Shown: piece by piece, positions 8,991-18,374 of the stretch
Numbering within the stretch: position 1 is the first letter of the stretch
How the letters are laid out: every line of letters begins with the position of its first letter
Assembly (NCBI RefSeq): GCF_025717675.1
Contig: NZ_JAJIRT010000008.1
Span: 1-64,000 of the forward strand
Source of the DNA: Paucibacter sp. DJ2R-2
GTDB taxonomy: Bacteria; Pseudomonadota; Gammaproteobacteria; Burkholderiales; Burkholderiaceae_C
Direction: 5' to 3'
DNA: 64,000 bases
The notes under the pieces: model-generated
Told to the model about the DNA's origin: nothing
What the model saw: the letters and a program-made list of their open reading frames with translations, nothing else
Database searches by the model: none
Program-made: the position numbers and the translations under genes

Positions 8991-9902
8991 ATGAACATCA
9001 CCGTCCTCGACGAACTGCGCGCCTACATCGACCCGCTGACCCCTGAAGAACACCAGGCGCTGGAGCGCAGCATCCTGGCCGAGGGCTGCCGCGACGCGCT
9101 GGTGCTCTGGGGCGAGATCCTGGTCGACGGGCACAACCGCTACGGCATCTGCCAGAAGCATGGCCTGCCCTTCCAGACCATGCAGAACACGCGCTTCAAG
9201 TCCATGGAGGACGTGCATCTGTGGATGATCGACCAGCACCTGGGTCGGCGCAGCGTCTCGGACTTCCAGCGCGGCATCCTGGCCCTGCGCAAGAAGGAGA
9301 TCGTCTCGGCCCGCGCCAAGGAAGCCGTGGCTCGCCTGGCCGAGGCCGGCGCGGGCGGCGCAGTCGAGTTCCCGGCCGAACTGGCTGACGGCTTGCCCAC
9401 AGGCCCCGACAGCAGCGCCCTGCCCCCGCCCGAGCCGCTGACCAGCCGCGAGGCCATCGCCAAGGCCGCGCGCATCAGCAGCAACACCGTGGTGCAGATC
9501 GAGAAGATCCAGAAAAGCGCCGCGCCCGAGCTGGTCGAAGCGGTCAAGGCCGGCACCATCTCCATCAATGCGGCGGCCGCCGTGGCCAGCCTGGCCCCCG
9601 AGGAACAGATTGCCGCCGTGGCCGGCGGCAAGAAGGAGCTGCAGCAGGCCGCCAAGCGCGTGCGCGAGGGCAAGAGCGGTGGCCGCGCGCCCAAGGCTGA
9701 GGCCAGCGCCGAGGGAACCGAGGGTGCAGCAAGCAGTGCCGGCGAGGACAGCGCCAGCGACGCCGACCTGCGCAACCGCGAAGCCCAGCTCAAGCTCTTG
9801 CAGGACACCGTGGCCGAGCTGACGGCCGAGAACAAGCAGCTCAAGGACGAGGTGCTGCGCTTGAAAGACCAGCTGGCACTGCTGCAACAGTCCGGAAACT
9901 GA
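8991..9902 (+). CDS. ParB-like nuclease/partition-fold DNA-binding protein
   Basis: 303 aa. The N-terminal 100 residues look like a ParB/Srx fold: LVDGHNRYGIC is a typical ParB-superfamily motif, followed by RRSVSDFQRGILAL. A helix-turn-helix-like stretch (SREAIAKAARISSNTV) lies near 160-175. An Ala/Gly-rich linker and a C-terminal coiled coil (about 260-300) follow. It stands alone, without a ParA partner, so a role in chromosome partition is doubtful; such orphan proteins are often annotated as plasmid replication/partition related. The start at 8991 is 50 bases after the MITE, whose right end may carry its promoter. Confidence 0.8.
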   Translation: MNITVLDELRAYIDPLTPEEHQALERSILAEGCRDALVLWGEILVDGHNRYGICQKHGLPFQTMQNTRFKSMEDVHLWMIDQHLGRRSVSDFQRGILALRKKEIVSARAKEAVARLAEAGAGGAVEFPAELADGLPTGPDSSALPPPEPLTSREAIAKAARISSNTVVQIEKIQKSAAPELVEAVKAGTISINAAAAVASLAPEEQIAAVAGGKKELQQAAKRVREGKSGGRAPKAEASAEGTEGAASSAGEDSASDADLRNREAQLKLLQDTVAELTAENKQLKDEVLRLKDQLALLQQSGN

Positions 9903-9966
9903 GCCGCTGCAGGGCGCGGAGCGGCTACAGTGAGGGCCACAGCGGCCCACCCCCAGCAGCGAATCG

Positions 9967-11139
9967 ATGGACAGCGAACTCCAGGCAGACCTTCAGGCAG
10001 AGAACCAGGCCCTGCGCCGACAGCTGGAAAGCCTGTTGCGCGAGGCCCGCAACAACGAAGAGAAGATCCGTCGCTTCGACCAGCTGGAGCACCGCCTGAT
10101 CGGCGCGCGCTCCATGGCCGAGCTGCTCAGCCTGCTGCTCAATGACTACCGCCAGGCCTTCGGCATCGACGCCGTGTCCATGGTGCTGCTGGACCGCGAC
10201 GACGAGGCCAGCCGCATGCTGGACGCCGAGCGCCACCGCCACGAGGGCCCGGCCAGCGCCCAAGGGCAAGAGCCGGCCCTGCTCGACGGCCTGACTCTGC
10301 TGCCGACGATCGCGCCGATCGCGCCGCTGTTTCAGGGCCAACTGAACAAACCCTGGCTGGGGGCCTTCGACGAGCTGCGCCACCGGCCCCTGTTCGGCAC
10401 ACCCCATGTTTCCCGCAGCCAGACCCTGGCCTCGGTGGCCCTGCTGCCGCTGGCCCGCCATGGTGAGCTGATCGGCAGCCTGCACTTTGGCAGCAGCGAC
10501 CCGGCCCGCTACGAGCGCGGCGCCGGCACCCAGCTGCTGGAGCGCCTGTGCGCCATCGTCTCGGTCTGCCTGGACAGCGCGCTCAACCAGGAGCGGCTCA
10601 AGCTGGCCGGCCTGACCGATATGTTGACCGGCGTGCACAACCGCCGCTACTTCGAACACCGCTGCCTGATCGAGATCGCCCAAGCGCGCCGCTACCGCCA
10701 CGAGCTGGCCTGCCTGTTCCTGGACCTCGATCACTTCAAACTGATCAACGACCGCCACGGCCACCCCGCCGGCGACGAAGTGCTGCGCAGCATCGGCCAC
10801 CTGATCCAGTCGCAGCTGCGCCTGGGCGACACCATCGCCCGTTTCGGCGGCGAGGAGTTCGTGGTGCTGCTGCCGCAAGCCCCGGCGCAAGCCGCGCGTG
10901 AGATTGCCGAGCGCATACGCGCCAGCATCGCCGCCCGCGCCCTGCTGCTGCCCAGCGGCGAATTCATCCCGGCCACCGTGTCGGTGGGCCTGGCCATGCT
11001 GGCCGCCGACAGCGCCGCCGAAGACCCGCAGGCCCAGGCCCTGCGCCTGGTGGACGCAGCCGACCAAGCGCTCTACCGCGCCAAGTCGAGCGGGCGCAAC
11101 CGGGTGGTCAGCAGCGCCGACCCGGCTTCGCCGCACTGA
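9967..11139 (+). CDS. diguanylate cyclase with N-terminal DUF484/GAF-like sensor
   Basis: 390 aa. A short coiled coil (about 5-45) leads to a GAF-like domain (about 50-205), then a complete GGDEF domain (about 215-385) with active-site FGGEEF. The inhibitory I-site is intact: RLGD five residues before GGEEF, so product inhibition by c-di-GMP is expected. There is no membrane segment, so the sensor should read a cytoplasmic signal. A GC-rich inverted repeat followed by a T-run (about 11182-11228) downstream could serve as its terminator but overlaps the end of yidD on the other strand. Confidence 0.95.
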   Translation: MDSELQADLQAENQALRRQLESLLREARNNEEKIRRFDQLEHRLIGARSMAELLSLLLNDYRQAFGIDAVSMVLLDRDDEASRMLDAERHRHEGPASAQGQEPALLDGLTLLPTIAPIAPLFQGQLNKPWLGAFDELRHRPLFGTPHVSRSQTLASVALLPLARHGELIGSLHFGSSDPARYERGAGTQLLERLCAIVSVCLDSALNQERLKLAGLTDMLTGVHNRRYFEHRCLIEIAQARRYRHELACLFLDLDHFKLINDRHGHPAGDEVLRSIGHLIQSQLRLGDTIARFGGEEFVVLLPQAPAQAAREIAERIRASIAARALLLPSGEFIPATVSVGLAMLAADSAAEDPQAQALRLVDAADQALYRAKSSGRNRVVSSADPASPH

Positions 11140-11178
11140 ACAAGAGGCAGCGGATCGGCGGCTTCCCGGCCGGCAGCT

Positions 11179-11667
11179 TCAGCGCCGCTGCTCCGGCCAA
11201 GGCACGCTCTCGCGGCGGCGCGTTTTTTTACTGGGCATGGGATGGAGCTTGTTCTGGCGCCGAGTCGGCCAGTCACAGCTGCAGCAATCGCAGCAGCTGG
11301 CGCTGTCAATCAGTCGGCTGAAGCTGCGCAGATCGGGCGCATCACAGGCGCTGCAGTCCGGGGCGTCGCAGCCCAGGTCACAAAAGCCGCGCTGCGCCGC
11401 CAAGCCGCCGAATCCAGGCAAGGGGCGCTGCCGGCAACGCCGGTGCACCTCGCCACAGCGGCGCAGGCGCAGGCGCAAGACGCCGAGGCCCCGCCACAGA
11501 CCCTGACCGCGGATCGCACGGTAGCCGAGGGCCGAGCAGCCCGCGCGGCCGCAGTGCAGGCGGTAAGCGCAGGCAAAGCCTTTGTAGGGTGAAAGGTAGC
11601 GCTGGTAGGCCCGGATCAACGCCAGCGCCAGGGCCTGCAAGCGGCCTACCGTGCTGGGGCCGCTCAT
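11179..11667 (-). CDS. yidD: membrane protein insertion efficiency factor YidD, long variant
   Basis: 162 aa. Residues 10-75 are YidD-like (LIRAYQRYLSPYKGFACAYR, then the conserved Cys region with GRAGCSALGYRAI), the factor that assists YidC-dependent insertion. Usual YidD proteins are about 70-90 aa; this one has an 85-residue C-terminal tail that is Cys-rich (SCCDCCSCDW) and basic at the end. It is not next to yidC or rnpA. Its ATG overlaps the stop of the upstream YdeI-like gene in an ATGA, so the two are translationally coupled. Confidence 0.8.
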   Translation of the reverse strand: MSGPSTVGRLQALALALIRAYQRYLSPYKGFACAYRLHCGRAGCSALGYRAIRGQGLWRGLGVLRLRLRRCGEVHRRCRQRPLPGFGGLAAQRGFCDLGCDAPDCSACDAPDLRSFSRLIDSASCCDCCSCDWPTRRQNKLHPMPSKKTRRRESVPWPEQRR

Positions 11668-12236
11668 CGTTCCCAGCGCAGGCCTTGCGCGCACAGGCCG
11701 ATCAAGTGGGCCAGGCGCGCGGCCCGGGTGGCGGGGCGCTTGGCGCTGCAGACATGGTACAGCTGCTGGCGCCGATAACCTGGCGGCGAGCCGGCCCAGT
11801 AACGCCAGGCAGCCTCGGACTCTTGAAAGCGTCGCAGCTCCTCTTCGCTCAGCTGCGCCGGCTCGCATTGCTCGTAGGCATAGATGGCCGTGCGCTCCTC
11901 GCGCCGCTGGGCAAAAGCCTGCACGCCGGCGGCATGGACCCGGCCCTGGTCCAGCAGCTGCTGCATCTTGGCCAGATTGATCGCACTCCAGATCGATCCG
12001 GGCCGGCGCGGCGTGAAGCGGATCTGGTAGGACTGCGCATCAATCCTCTGGCGCACGCCGTCGATCCAGCCATGGCACAAGGCCTCGTCCACCGATTCCG
12101 GCCAGCTCATGCTGGGCAGGCCGCTGTCGCGCTTGTAGAAGCCGACCCGCAGCTCGCTGGCGCTGGCCGCATGCGCGTCCAGCCAGGCGCGGAAGTCAGC
12201 GGCCGTGGCGAAGAACTGCGGCGCGGGCGCGCTCAT
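11664..12236 (-). CDS. YdeI/OmpD-associated family protein
   Basis: 190 aa. It matches the YdeI/OmpD-associated family: an N-terminal block with WPESVDEALCHGWIDGVRQRID, then FTPRRPGSIWSAINLAKMQQL, and a C-terminal block around the family's SPPGYRRQQLYHV segment. The family has been linked to resistance to antimicrobial peptides and bacteriocins in enterobacteria, but the biochemical activity is unknown. It is 9 bases downstream of an AhpD-like gene and coupled to yidD, forming a three-gene run on the minus strand. Confidence 0.88.
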   Translation of the reverse strand: MSAPAPQFFATAADFRAWLDAHAASASELRVGFYKRDSGLPSMSWPESVDEALCHGWIDGVRQRIDAQSYQIRFTPRRPGSIWSAINLAKMQQLLDQGRVHAAGVQAFAQRREERTAIYAYEQCEPAQLSEEELRRFQESEAAWRYWAGSPPGYRRQQLYHVCSAKRPATRAARLAHLIGLCAQGLRWER

Positions 12237-12245
12237 GGCCTCGGC

Positions 12246-12743
12246 TCAGGCGGCAGGCGGCGTGAAGCGCAAGGCCCCGGCAATGCGATTCCAGGCATTG
12301 ATGGCGGCGATGGCCGCAGTCAGGTTGGCAATCTCGCCTTCGCTGAACTGGGCTTGCAAATCCGTGTACAACGCGCCGTCCACCGGCGCCGCGGCCATCA
12401 GCGTCAAGGCTTCGGTCCAGGCCAGAGCGGCGCGCTCGCGGGCGCTGAAGGCATGCGAATCACGCCAGGCGGCCAATTGGTCGAGTTGGCGCTGCGGCAG
12501 GCCCAGCTTGCGGGCCAGGTTCAAATGGAACTGCAGGCAAAAGGCACAGCCATTGATCTGCGAGGCGCGCAGCTTGAGCAGTTCGACCAGGCCCTTGTCC
12601 AGGCCAGAGGCGTCCACCGCACGGCTGTAGTCGCGCAGGGCGCTGACCACGCCGCCGGCATGCTGTTCAAACTGGGCCCAGTCCTGGTGGGGCTGACGTG
12701 CGGCAGATTCGGAAGCAGGCGAAGAGTCGGTCATGGTGAACAT
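12246..12743 (-). CDS. carboxymuconolactone decarboxylase family (AhpD-like) protein
   Basis: 165 aa, an all-helical AhpD-like fold. The redox motif INGCAFCLQFH (CxxC plus the downstream His) is the family's active site for hydroperoxide-type reduction. Later blocks LAWTEALTLM and LTAAIAAINAWNRIA are typical of the YciW/AhpD-like subgroup. An internal ATG at 12734 could also be the start. It heads the run with the YdeI-like gene and yidD. A role in oxidative stress defence is likely but not proven. Confidence 0.9.
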   Translation of the reverse strand: MFTMTDSSPASESAARQPHQDWAQFEQHAGGVVSALRDYSRAVDASGLDKGLVELLKLRASQINGCAFCLQFHLNLARKLGLPQRQLDQLAAWRDSHAFSARERAALAWTEALTLMAAAPVDGALYTDLQAQFSEGEIANLTAAIAAINAWNRIAGALRFTPPAA

Positions 12744-12805
12744 CGAAAAGGCAGTTTGAAAGGCAAGCGCCTCGGGCGCATGCGAGCCAGTTTCGCAGAA
12801 GCGGC

Positions 12806-13366
12806 TCAGGCCGAAGACGCCCTGCGCACACCGCTTTCAAACACCTGCACCACCCCCTGCCAAGGTCCGCTGCGCAGCACATGCTCCTGGTACTGGCCGC
12901 CCGAAACCTCGGCGACCACCTGGCGCCAAAAGCCCTGGGCGGCGTAGTTCAGGCTCATCTGCCCGACTTCCCAAGGCCCTGGCAGCGCCTCGAACACCGC
13001 GCGCGCCATTTGCCGGCCCAGGCCCAGGTGCCGGTATTTCTTCAAGACGAAGAACTGGTTCATCCAGTGGCCGCCCGGGACGGCGCTGCCGATACGGCTG
13101 GAGCCATCAACGAGGGCCAGACCGGCATAGCAGCCGGCCACCGTGGCCACAAAGGCATGGCAGGCCGGGTCGCGCCAGAAACGGTCGAGCTCATAACCGT
13201 ATTCGCCATGGGCATCGAGGTCCTGGTCCCAGATGTCGGACAACTCGTACTGGTAGAGCTCCAGCATGCGCGCCAGCGGCAGGCGGTCGGCCGGCGCGGC
13301 CAGGCGAATGTCCGAGGTGCTCAGGCCGGGCTCCGAATGTGGAGGCGAAAACTTAGAAACCTGCAT
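12806..13366 (-). CDS. GNAT-family N-acetyltransferase
   Basis: 186 aa from the ATG at 13366; the frame stays open to 13414 without conserved sequence. An N-terminal GNAT segment (DIRLAAPADRLPLARML) precedes the acetyl-CoA loop in FVLKKYRHLGLGRQMARAVF near residues 105-125. The substrate cannot be read from sequence. It reads away from the SnoaL-like gene by about 110 bases on the same strand. Confidence 0.88.
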   Translation of the reverse strand: MQVSKFSPPHSEPGLSTSDIRLAAPADRLPLARMLELYQYELSDIWDQDLDAHGEYGYELDRFWRDPACHAFVATVAGCYAGLALVDGSSRIGSAVPGGHWMNQFFVLKKYRHLGLGRQMARAVFEALPGPWEVGQMSLNYAAQGFWRQVVAEVSGGQYQEHVLRSGPWQGVVQVFESGVRRASSA

Positions 13367-13475
13367 GGCCAGCCCACTCCCCGCTGTTGAATCCGAGACG
13401 CAGCGGGCCGCCACCGTGGCAGCCCTGCGCGGGCCCGATTCTCACCGAGGCGAGGCTGCCGCCGCGCGCCGAAGC

Positions 13476-14000
13476 TCAACGCCGAGTGTCTGGATCCCAA
13501 TGCTCGACGATGCGGCCCTGGGCATCGAGGCGGAACAGATCGAACCAGGTGCTGGTGTAGGTCTGGCCCGGCGCTTTGGGGTCGGGGTGCACGGAGACAA
13601 ACACCAGACTGACCAGATCGCCCTCGGCCATGATGGCCACCAGCGGCGCCTTGACGCGCTCGGCCACCGGCCGCGGCTTGCTGAATTTGCGAAAGAACTC
13701 GACGAAACCAGCGCGGCCGTTCGGCACATTGGGGTTGTGCTGGATATAGCCCTCGGCCAGGTAATGCTCGGCGCGCTCCAGCTGGCCCGCTTCGAAGACC
13801 TCGCGCCAGAAGTCGTAGACCCGGCGCTTGTTGGCGGCCAGGCGGGCATCGTCGCTGCGCAAGAGCAGCTCGTGATCGGCCTGGGCCGTCACCGGCTGCT
13901 GCGCCTGTGCCGGGCGGGCGGCAAGCACGAACAGAAGGAAGAACAGGCAAGTGCTCAGCACCAGGCCGAGCAGCCAAGAGGGAAGGCGAACAGGTTTCAT
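13476..14000 (-). CDS. exported SnoaL/NTF2-like protein
   Basis: 174 aa. A signal peptide spans residues 1-34 (hydrophobic core LLGLVLSTCLFFLLFVLAA, cut near AQAQ). The mature part is an NTF2/SnoaL fold: VYDFWREVFEAGQLERAEHYL, then YIQHNPNVPNGRAGFVEFF with the conserved His/Asn pocket, and FRLDAQGRIVEHWD at the end. Members have been called SnoaL-like aldol-condensation enzymes, but many are of unknown activity. Export to the periplasm is clear from the leader; the substrate is not. Confidence 0.85.
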   Translation of the reverse strand: MKPVRLPSWLLGLVLSTCLFFLLFVLAARPAQAQQPVTAQADHELLLRSDDARLAANKRRVYDFWREVFEAGQLERAEHYLAEGYIQHNPNVPNGRAGFVEFFRKFSKPRPVAERVKAPLVAIMAEGDLVSLVFVSVHPDPKAPGQTYTSTWFDLFRLDAQGRIVEHWDPDTRR

Positions 14001-14228
14001 ACAGCTAGGCTCACTCGCCCTGTCGGGCTGGTCAAGGCCGTGGCAAACGGCAGGAAGCCCATTGGACAATAGGGACGAGCACCCCGCGTGCCGGGCTCCG
14101 GCGCTTGTGATCGGTACCCCTGGGCGAGTGATGAATGCAGCGATGAATACAAGCGGGTTTCCATTCACAAGCCTGCCGCACAGGGGCCGCTATGCTGCGC
14201 GGCTGTTCTCCGCGAGACCCTGTCCATC

Positions 14229-17200
14229 ATGAGCACTCCGGCCTCCACGTCTGCATCCCCTGCCGCAGCCTCGGCGCCGCGCCGCGCCACCCGCGACATT
14301 TCCATCGGCCTGGAAGTGCTGCTGAGCGAACGCCAGGAGCAGACGGACAGCGCCGCTCAAGATGCACCGGTGGGCGGGCCAGGCCAAGCGCCGGATTTCG
14401 ACATCCTGATCATCGGCAGTGGCTACGGCGGTGCCGCCGCGGCCGAGACCCTGTCGCGCTGCGTGGCAACCGAGGGTCAGCCGGATCAAGCCCTGCGCAT
14501 CGCCGTGCTCGAACGCGGCCAGGAGTACCTGCCCGGCGCTTTTCCGCGCCGCATGGCGGACCTGCCCGGCCATGTCCGTTTCGCCACCTCGGGCAGTTCG
14601 GAGGTCAAGGGCTACCGCAAGGCCTTGTTCGACTTCCGGCTCGGGCCCGATATGTGCGTGGCCCTGGCCAATGGCCTGGGCGGCGGCTCGCTGATCAATG
14701 CCGGAGTGATGGAGCCGGCCCTGCCCTCGGTGTTCGAGGGCGAGCGCTGGCCCCAAGCCCTGCGCCGGGACCCGGGCCAGATGCAGGCCTGGTACGAGCA
14801 GGCCGGCCGCGCCCTGGGCAGCCTCGATGCGCAAGGCCAGCCCAACACCATCGCCCGCCTGAGCGGCCACAGACCGCGCCGCGCCGACTTTCTGGTCCAG
14901 CTGGGGGCCGAGGGAGCCGTGCCCGCTCGCCAGGTTCCCATCACCGTGGCCCTGGAGGCTGCGCCGCGCAGCGCCGCCGGCCTGCCGCTGGAACGCTGCA
15001 TCGCCTGCGGCGACTGCGCCACCGGCTGCAACCAGGGCGCCAAGGAATCGCTGGACACCAATCTGCTGCGCCAGGCCCAAGCCCAGGGCGCGCGCTTGGT
15101 GACGGGGGCCACGGTGCGCCATCTCGAGCGCAGCGCGGGAGATGAGCCCGTTTGGATCGTGCACCTGTCCCACACCGACGAAAAGCTGAACGCCCGAGAG
15201 CCAAGCGATCTGCAGCTGCGCGCCCGGCATGTGGTGCTGGCCGCGGGCAGCCTGGGCTCGACCGAAATCCTGATGCGCTCGCGCGAGCAAGGCCTGAGCT
15301 TGTCCGACCGTTTAGGCGAGCAGTTCAGCGGCAATGGCGATGTGCTGGCCCTGGCGGTCGATGCGCCGGATGATCTGAACGCCCTGGCGGACGAAGACCA
15401 GGCACCCGGGCAGCGCGGCGTCGGCCCCACCATCACCGGCCTGATCGATGTGCGCGAGGCGGGCGGCTTTGTGGTCGAGGACCTGGCCATTCCGGGGCCG
15501 ATGCGCTGGGCGTTTGAAGAAAGCTTCGCCATGGCCGAGACCCTGCACGGCCTGGCCCGGCCGGACCACAGCGAGCATGGCAGCAGCCTCAGCTTCGACG
15601 ACCCTTATGCCATCCCGGTGGCGCGCCGGTCGAGCATGCTGCCTGTGGCTCTGATGGGCCTGGATGCCGCCATCGGCCGCTTGCAAAGCCCGAAGGACAC
15701 GACAAAGCAAACACCCGAGTCCGGCACCCTCAGCGTGCACTGGCCCGAGGCGCGCAAGGACCCCGCCGTGCAGGCCCGCCACGACTGGCTGAACCTGCGC
15801 CTGGCTCGCCAGGGCGCGCGCCTGCTGGCCAACCCCATGTGGCGGCTGCTGCCGGCCGAGATGAGCTTTCTGATCAATGACCAGCTCGGCCCCATGCTGA
15901 CCGTGCACCCGCTGGGCGGCTGCGCCATGGGCGACGAAGCCAGCCGCGGCGTGGTCAATGAATGGGGCCAGGTCTTCAGCGGCCGCTTCGGCGAGGCCGT
16001 GCACCCAGGCCTGGCCGTGCTGGACGGCGCCATCGTGCCGGCCGCCGTGGGCATCAACCCGGCCCTGACCATCACGGCGCTGAGCCTGCGCGCCCTGGCC
16101 AGCTTGCGCCAGCGCTGGGGCTTGGTCGAGCGCGGCCCACGCATGGGGCAAGAGATAGGGCAAGACCTGGCCCCACGGCCGGTCTACCGAGTGATCAAGC
16201 CCGAGCAAGCACAGCTCAGCAAGCCCACCCTGGCCGAGTTCCGCGAACGCATGGGCGGCTATGTGCGTCTGCCCGGCGCGCCGGGCGGTGAGCTCAAATA
16301 CCTGGAACTGAGCTTTGTGTTTGAGCCCGTGGCCCTGCAAGACCTGCTGCAGCCCGGCCCACAGCGACGCTTGCAAAGCGGCCCCGGCAGCACAAGCCGC
16401 CTGCGCCTTTTCGACACAGCGGCCGACCCCGACTCGCCCGGCCGGCCCATGATCGTCAGCGCCGACCCGCAGCGCCAGGGCGCCAAGCTCTGGATGCATG
16501 CCGAGCGCGAGGACCGCGACGCGCGCTGGCTGGCGCCGCTGGAACAAGCGCAGCTGCAGGTGTTCCACCGCGCCCGCAGCAGCCACCGCCAGCGCCGCTG
16601 CAGCGCGCTGAAAGCCTGGTTCATGAACCGCGGCTGGCGCGACAGCATGTTTGCGCTGATGGACTTGGCCCAACAGAGCGAAGCGGCCAAGCCACGGATG
16701 GGGGCCCGCTCCAGTCCACTGGGCGACCGAGTCCGCAATGCCCTGGCCCTGGCCAGCCATGGGGGCCAAGTGCGTTTGATGGAGTACCAAGTGCGCATCC
16801 AGGCACCAGAGCAGGGTCAGGTCTTGCCCGCCTGGTTGCAGCCGCTCTATGCCCAGCCCCTGCACGGCGTGAAGCGCATCAGCTACACCCGGCGCGCCAA
16901 CCCCTGGACCCAGCTCAGCCGCATGGTGCTGGAGGCGCCGCAGCTGCAAGGCCTGGACGGCGGCACGCCGCAGATGGACCTGGATCTCTTCTATCTGGCC
17001 CGCCAAGGCCAGCCCCTGCTGCGCATCACCCAGCAGCAGGACCTGGCCAGCGCCATGCGCGATGTCGGCTCCTTGCTCAGCTATGTGCTGCGCCTGCTGG
17101 TGGGCGTGCATGTCTGGAGCTTCCGCAAGCCCGATGCCGCGCCACCGCGCGAGCCCCAGCGCCTGCCCGCCGAGGTGCCTGGGCTGCCGGCGCCCGAGAT

Positions 17201-18374
17201 CTGCGAGCTGGCCGTGGGCCGGCGCGGCGAAGCTGGCCTGTCGCGCCAGCCGGTGCAAGCGCGCAAGGCAAAGGACGACGATCAGCCCGTGCATCTGCGC
17301 CTGACCCGCTACCGCGCGCGAGCGGGCGGCCATGGCCAGCCGGTGCTGATGTTGCACGGCTACAGCGCCAGCGGCACGACCTTTGCGCACCATTCGGTGC
17401 AGCCGGGCCCGGCCCAGCTCTTGTGGGACGCCGGCTTCGACATCTGGATCGCCGACATGCGCACCAGCGCCGGCATGCCCTCGGCCTGCCTGCCCTGGAC
17501 CTTCGAGGAATGCGCGCTCAACGACATCCCGGTGGCGGTGGACCATGTGCTGCGTGCCAGCGGCAAGCCCCAGATCGACGTGCTGGCGCACTGCATGGGC
17601 TCGGTGATGCTGCATATGGCCTTGCTGCAGCCTCAAGCCCAGCCCTTCGAGCACTTCTACCCCCTGCGCCAAAAGCTGATGGCCGGCGGGCTGATCCGCC
17701 GGCTGGTGATCTCGCAGGTCACGCCCAAGATGATCTTCTCGCCCACCAACAGCTTGCGGGCGCATCTGATGCAGTACATCCGGCCCTATCTGCCGATGGA
17801 TGACTACAGCTTCCGCCCGAGCGAACCGGCGGGCCTGAGGGACCAGCTGATCGACCGTCTGTTGTCCAGCCTGCCCTACCCAGAGGCTGAGTTTGACATC
17901 GAGAACCCGCCCTTCCCCAGCCTGCGCAAAACGCCCTGGACGGCCACCCGCCACCGTATGGACCTGCTCTACGGGCGCGACTTTGCCATCGGCAATGTCG
18001 GTCAGCCCGTCTTCGATTTCATCGACGACCATTTCGGCCCGCTGAACATGGACACCGTGGCGCAAGCCATCAACTTCGCACGCAGCAACGAGATCACCGA
18101 CTGGAGCGGCGCCAGCCTCTACCTCGACGACATGGCCAAGACCCTGGCCCATTTGCAGCAGTTCCCGGTGCTGTCCATCCACGGCCAGGACAACGGCCTT
18201 TGCCAGGCCGAGAGCGCCGAGCTGACGGCCGATCTCTATGAACAGGTGGCGCCAGGCCGCTACCGCTTCCGGGTGATCGCCGAGCACGGCCACCAGGACT
18301 GCCTGATCGGCCGCCACATCGAGCAGCGCGTCTTTCCCCACATCATCGGCTTCCTGAAGGAGGGCTTGTCGTGA
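14229..18374 (+). CDS. GMC oxidoreductase fused to alpha/beta hydrolase (cholesterol-oxidase-like)
   Basis: 1381 aa, much longer than a single GMC enzyme (500-600). Residues 55-630 form an FAD GMC oxidoreductase: dinucleotide motif IIGSGYGG (62-69), the HPLGGCAMGD and GINPALTITALSLRALA blocks of the active site. A four-cysteine cluster (C257, C260, C263, C267) resembles a ferredoxin loop and occurs in related cholesterol-oxidase-like proteins. Residues 630-1020 are a poorly defined middle part. Residues 1040-1381 are an alpha/beta hydrolase whose elbow reads AHCMGS, making Cys1122 the predicted nucleophile as in PhaC, with an Asp in HGQD and His in EHGHQD. No signal peptide. Coupled to the PhoD-like gene by a TGATG overlap. 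Confidence 0.9.
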   Translation: MSTPASTSASPAAASAPRRATRDISIGLEVLLSERQEQTDSAAQDAPVGGPGQAPDFDILIIGSGYGGAAAAETLSRCVATEGQPDQALRIAVLERGQEYLPGAFPRRMADLPGHVRFATSGSSEVKGYRKALFDFRLGPDMCVALANGLGGGSLINAGVMEPALPSVFEGERWPQALRRDPGQMQAWYEQAGRALGSLDAQGQPNTIARLSGHRPRRADFLVQLGAEGAVPARQVPITVALEAAPRSAAGLPLERCIACGDCATGCNQGAKESLDTNLLRQAQAQGARLVTGATVRHLERSAGDEPVWIVHLSHTDEKLNAREPSDLQLRARHVVLAAGSLGSTEILMRSREQGLSLSDRLGEQFSGNGDVLALAVDAPDDLNALADEDQAPGQRGVGPTITGLIDVREAGGFVVEDLAIPGPMRWAFEESFAMAETLHGLARPDHSEHGSSLSFDDPYAIPVARRSSMLPVALMGLDAAIGRLQSPKDTTKQTPESGTLSVHWPEARKDPAVQARHDWLNLRLARQGARLLANPMWRLLPAEMSFLINDQLGPMLTVHPLGGCAMGDEASRGVVNEWGQVFSGRFGEAVHPGLAVLDGAIVPAAVGINPALTITALSLRALASLRQRWGLVERGPRMGQEIGQDLAPRPVYRVIKPEQAQLSKPTLAEFRERMGGYVRLPGAPGGELKYLELSFVFEPVALQDLLQPGPQRRLQSGPGSTSRLRLFDTAADPDSPGRPMIVSADPQRQGAKLWMHAEREDRDARWLAPLEQAQLQVFHRARSSHRQRRCSALKAWFMNRGWRDSMFALMDLAQQSEAAKPRMGARSSPLGDRVRNALALASHGGQVRLMEYQVRIQAPEQGQVLPAWLQPLYAQPLHGVKRISYTRRANPWTQLSRMVLEAPQLQGLDGGTPQMDLDLFYLARQGQPLLRITQQQDLASAMRDVGSLLSYVLRLLVGVHVWSFRKPDAAPPREPQRLPAEVPGLPAPEICELAVGRRGEAGLSRQPVQARKAKDDDQPVHLRLTRYRARAGGHGQPVLMLHGYSASGTTFAHHSVQPGPAQLLWDAGFDIWIADMRTSAGMPSACLPWTFEECALNDIPVAVDHVLRASGKPQIDVLAHCMGSVMLHMALLQPQAQPFEHFYPLRQKLMAGGLIRRLVISQVTPKMIFSPTNSLRAHLMQYIRPYLPMDDYSFRPSEPAGLRDQLIDRLLSSLPYPEAEFDIENPPFPSLRKTPWTATRHRMDLLYGRDFAIGNVGQPVFDFIDDHFGPLNMDTVAQAINFARSNEITDWSGASLYLDDMAKTLAHLQQFPVLSIHGQDNGLCQAESAELTADLYEQVAPGRYRFRVIAEHGHQDCLIGRHIEQRVFPHIIGFLKEGLS

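Noticed and set aside
11182-11228. Strong terminator after the GGEEF cyclase
   Set aside because: The stem is short with a 24-base loop and lies in the end of yidD; mentioned only as a possibility.
15312-18341. 1009-codon open frame on the minus strand
   Set aside because: It lies antisense within the GMC-hydrolase fusion; composition is His/Gln/Ala/Val-rich without motifs, typical of a GC-rich shadow frame.
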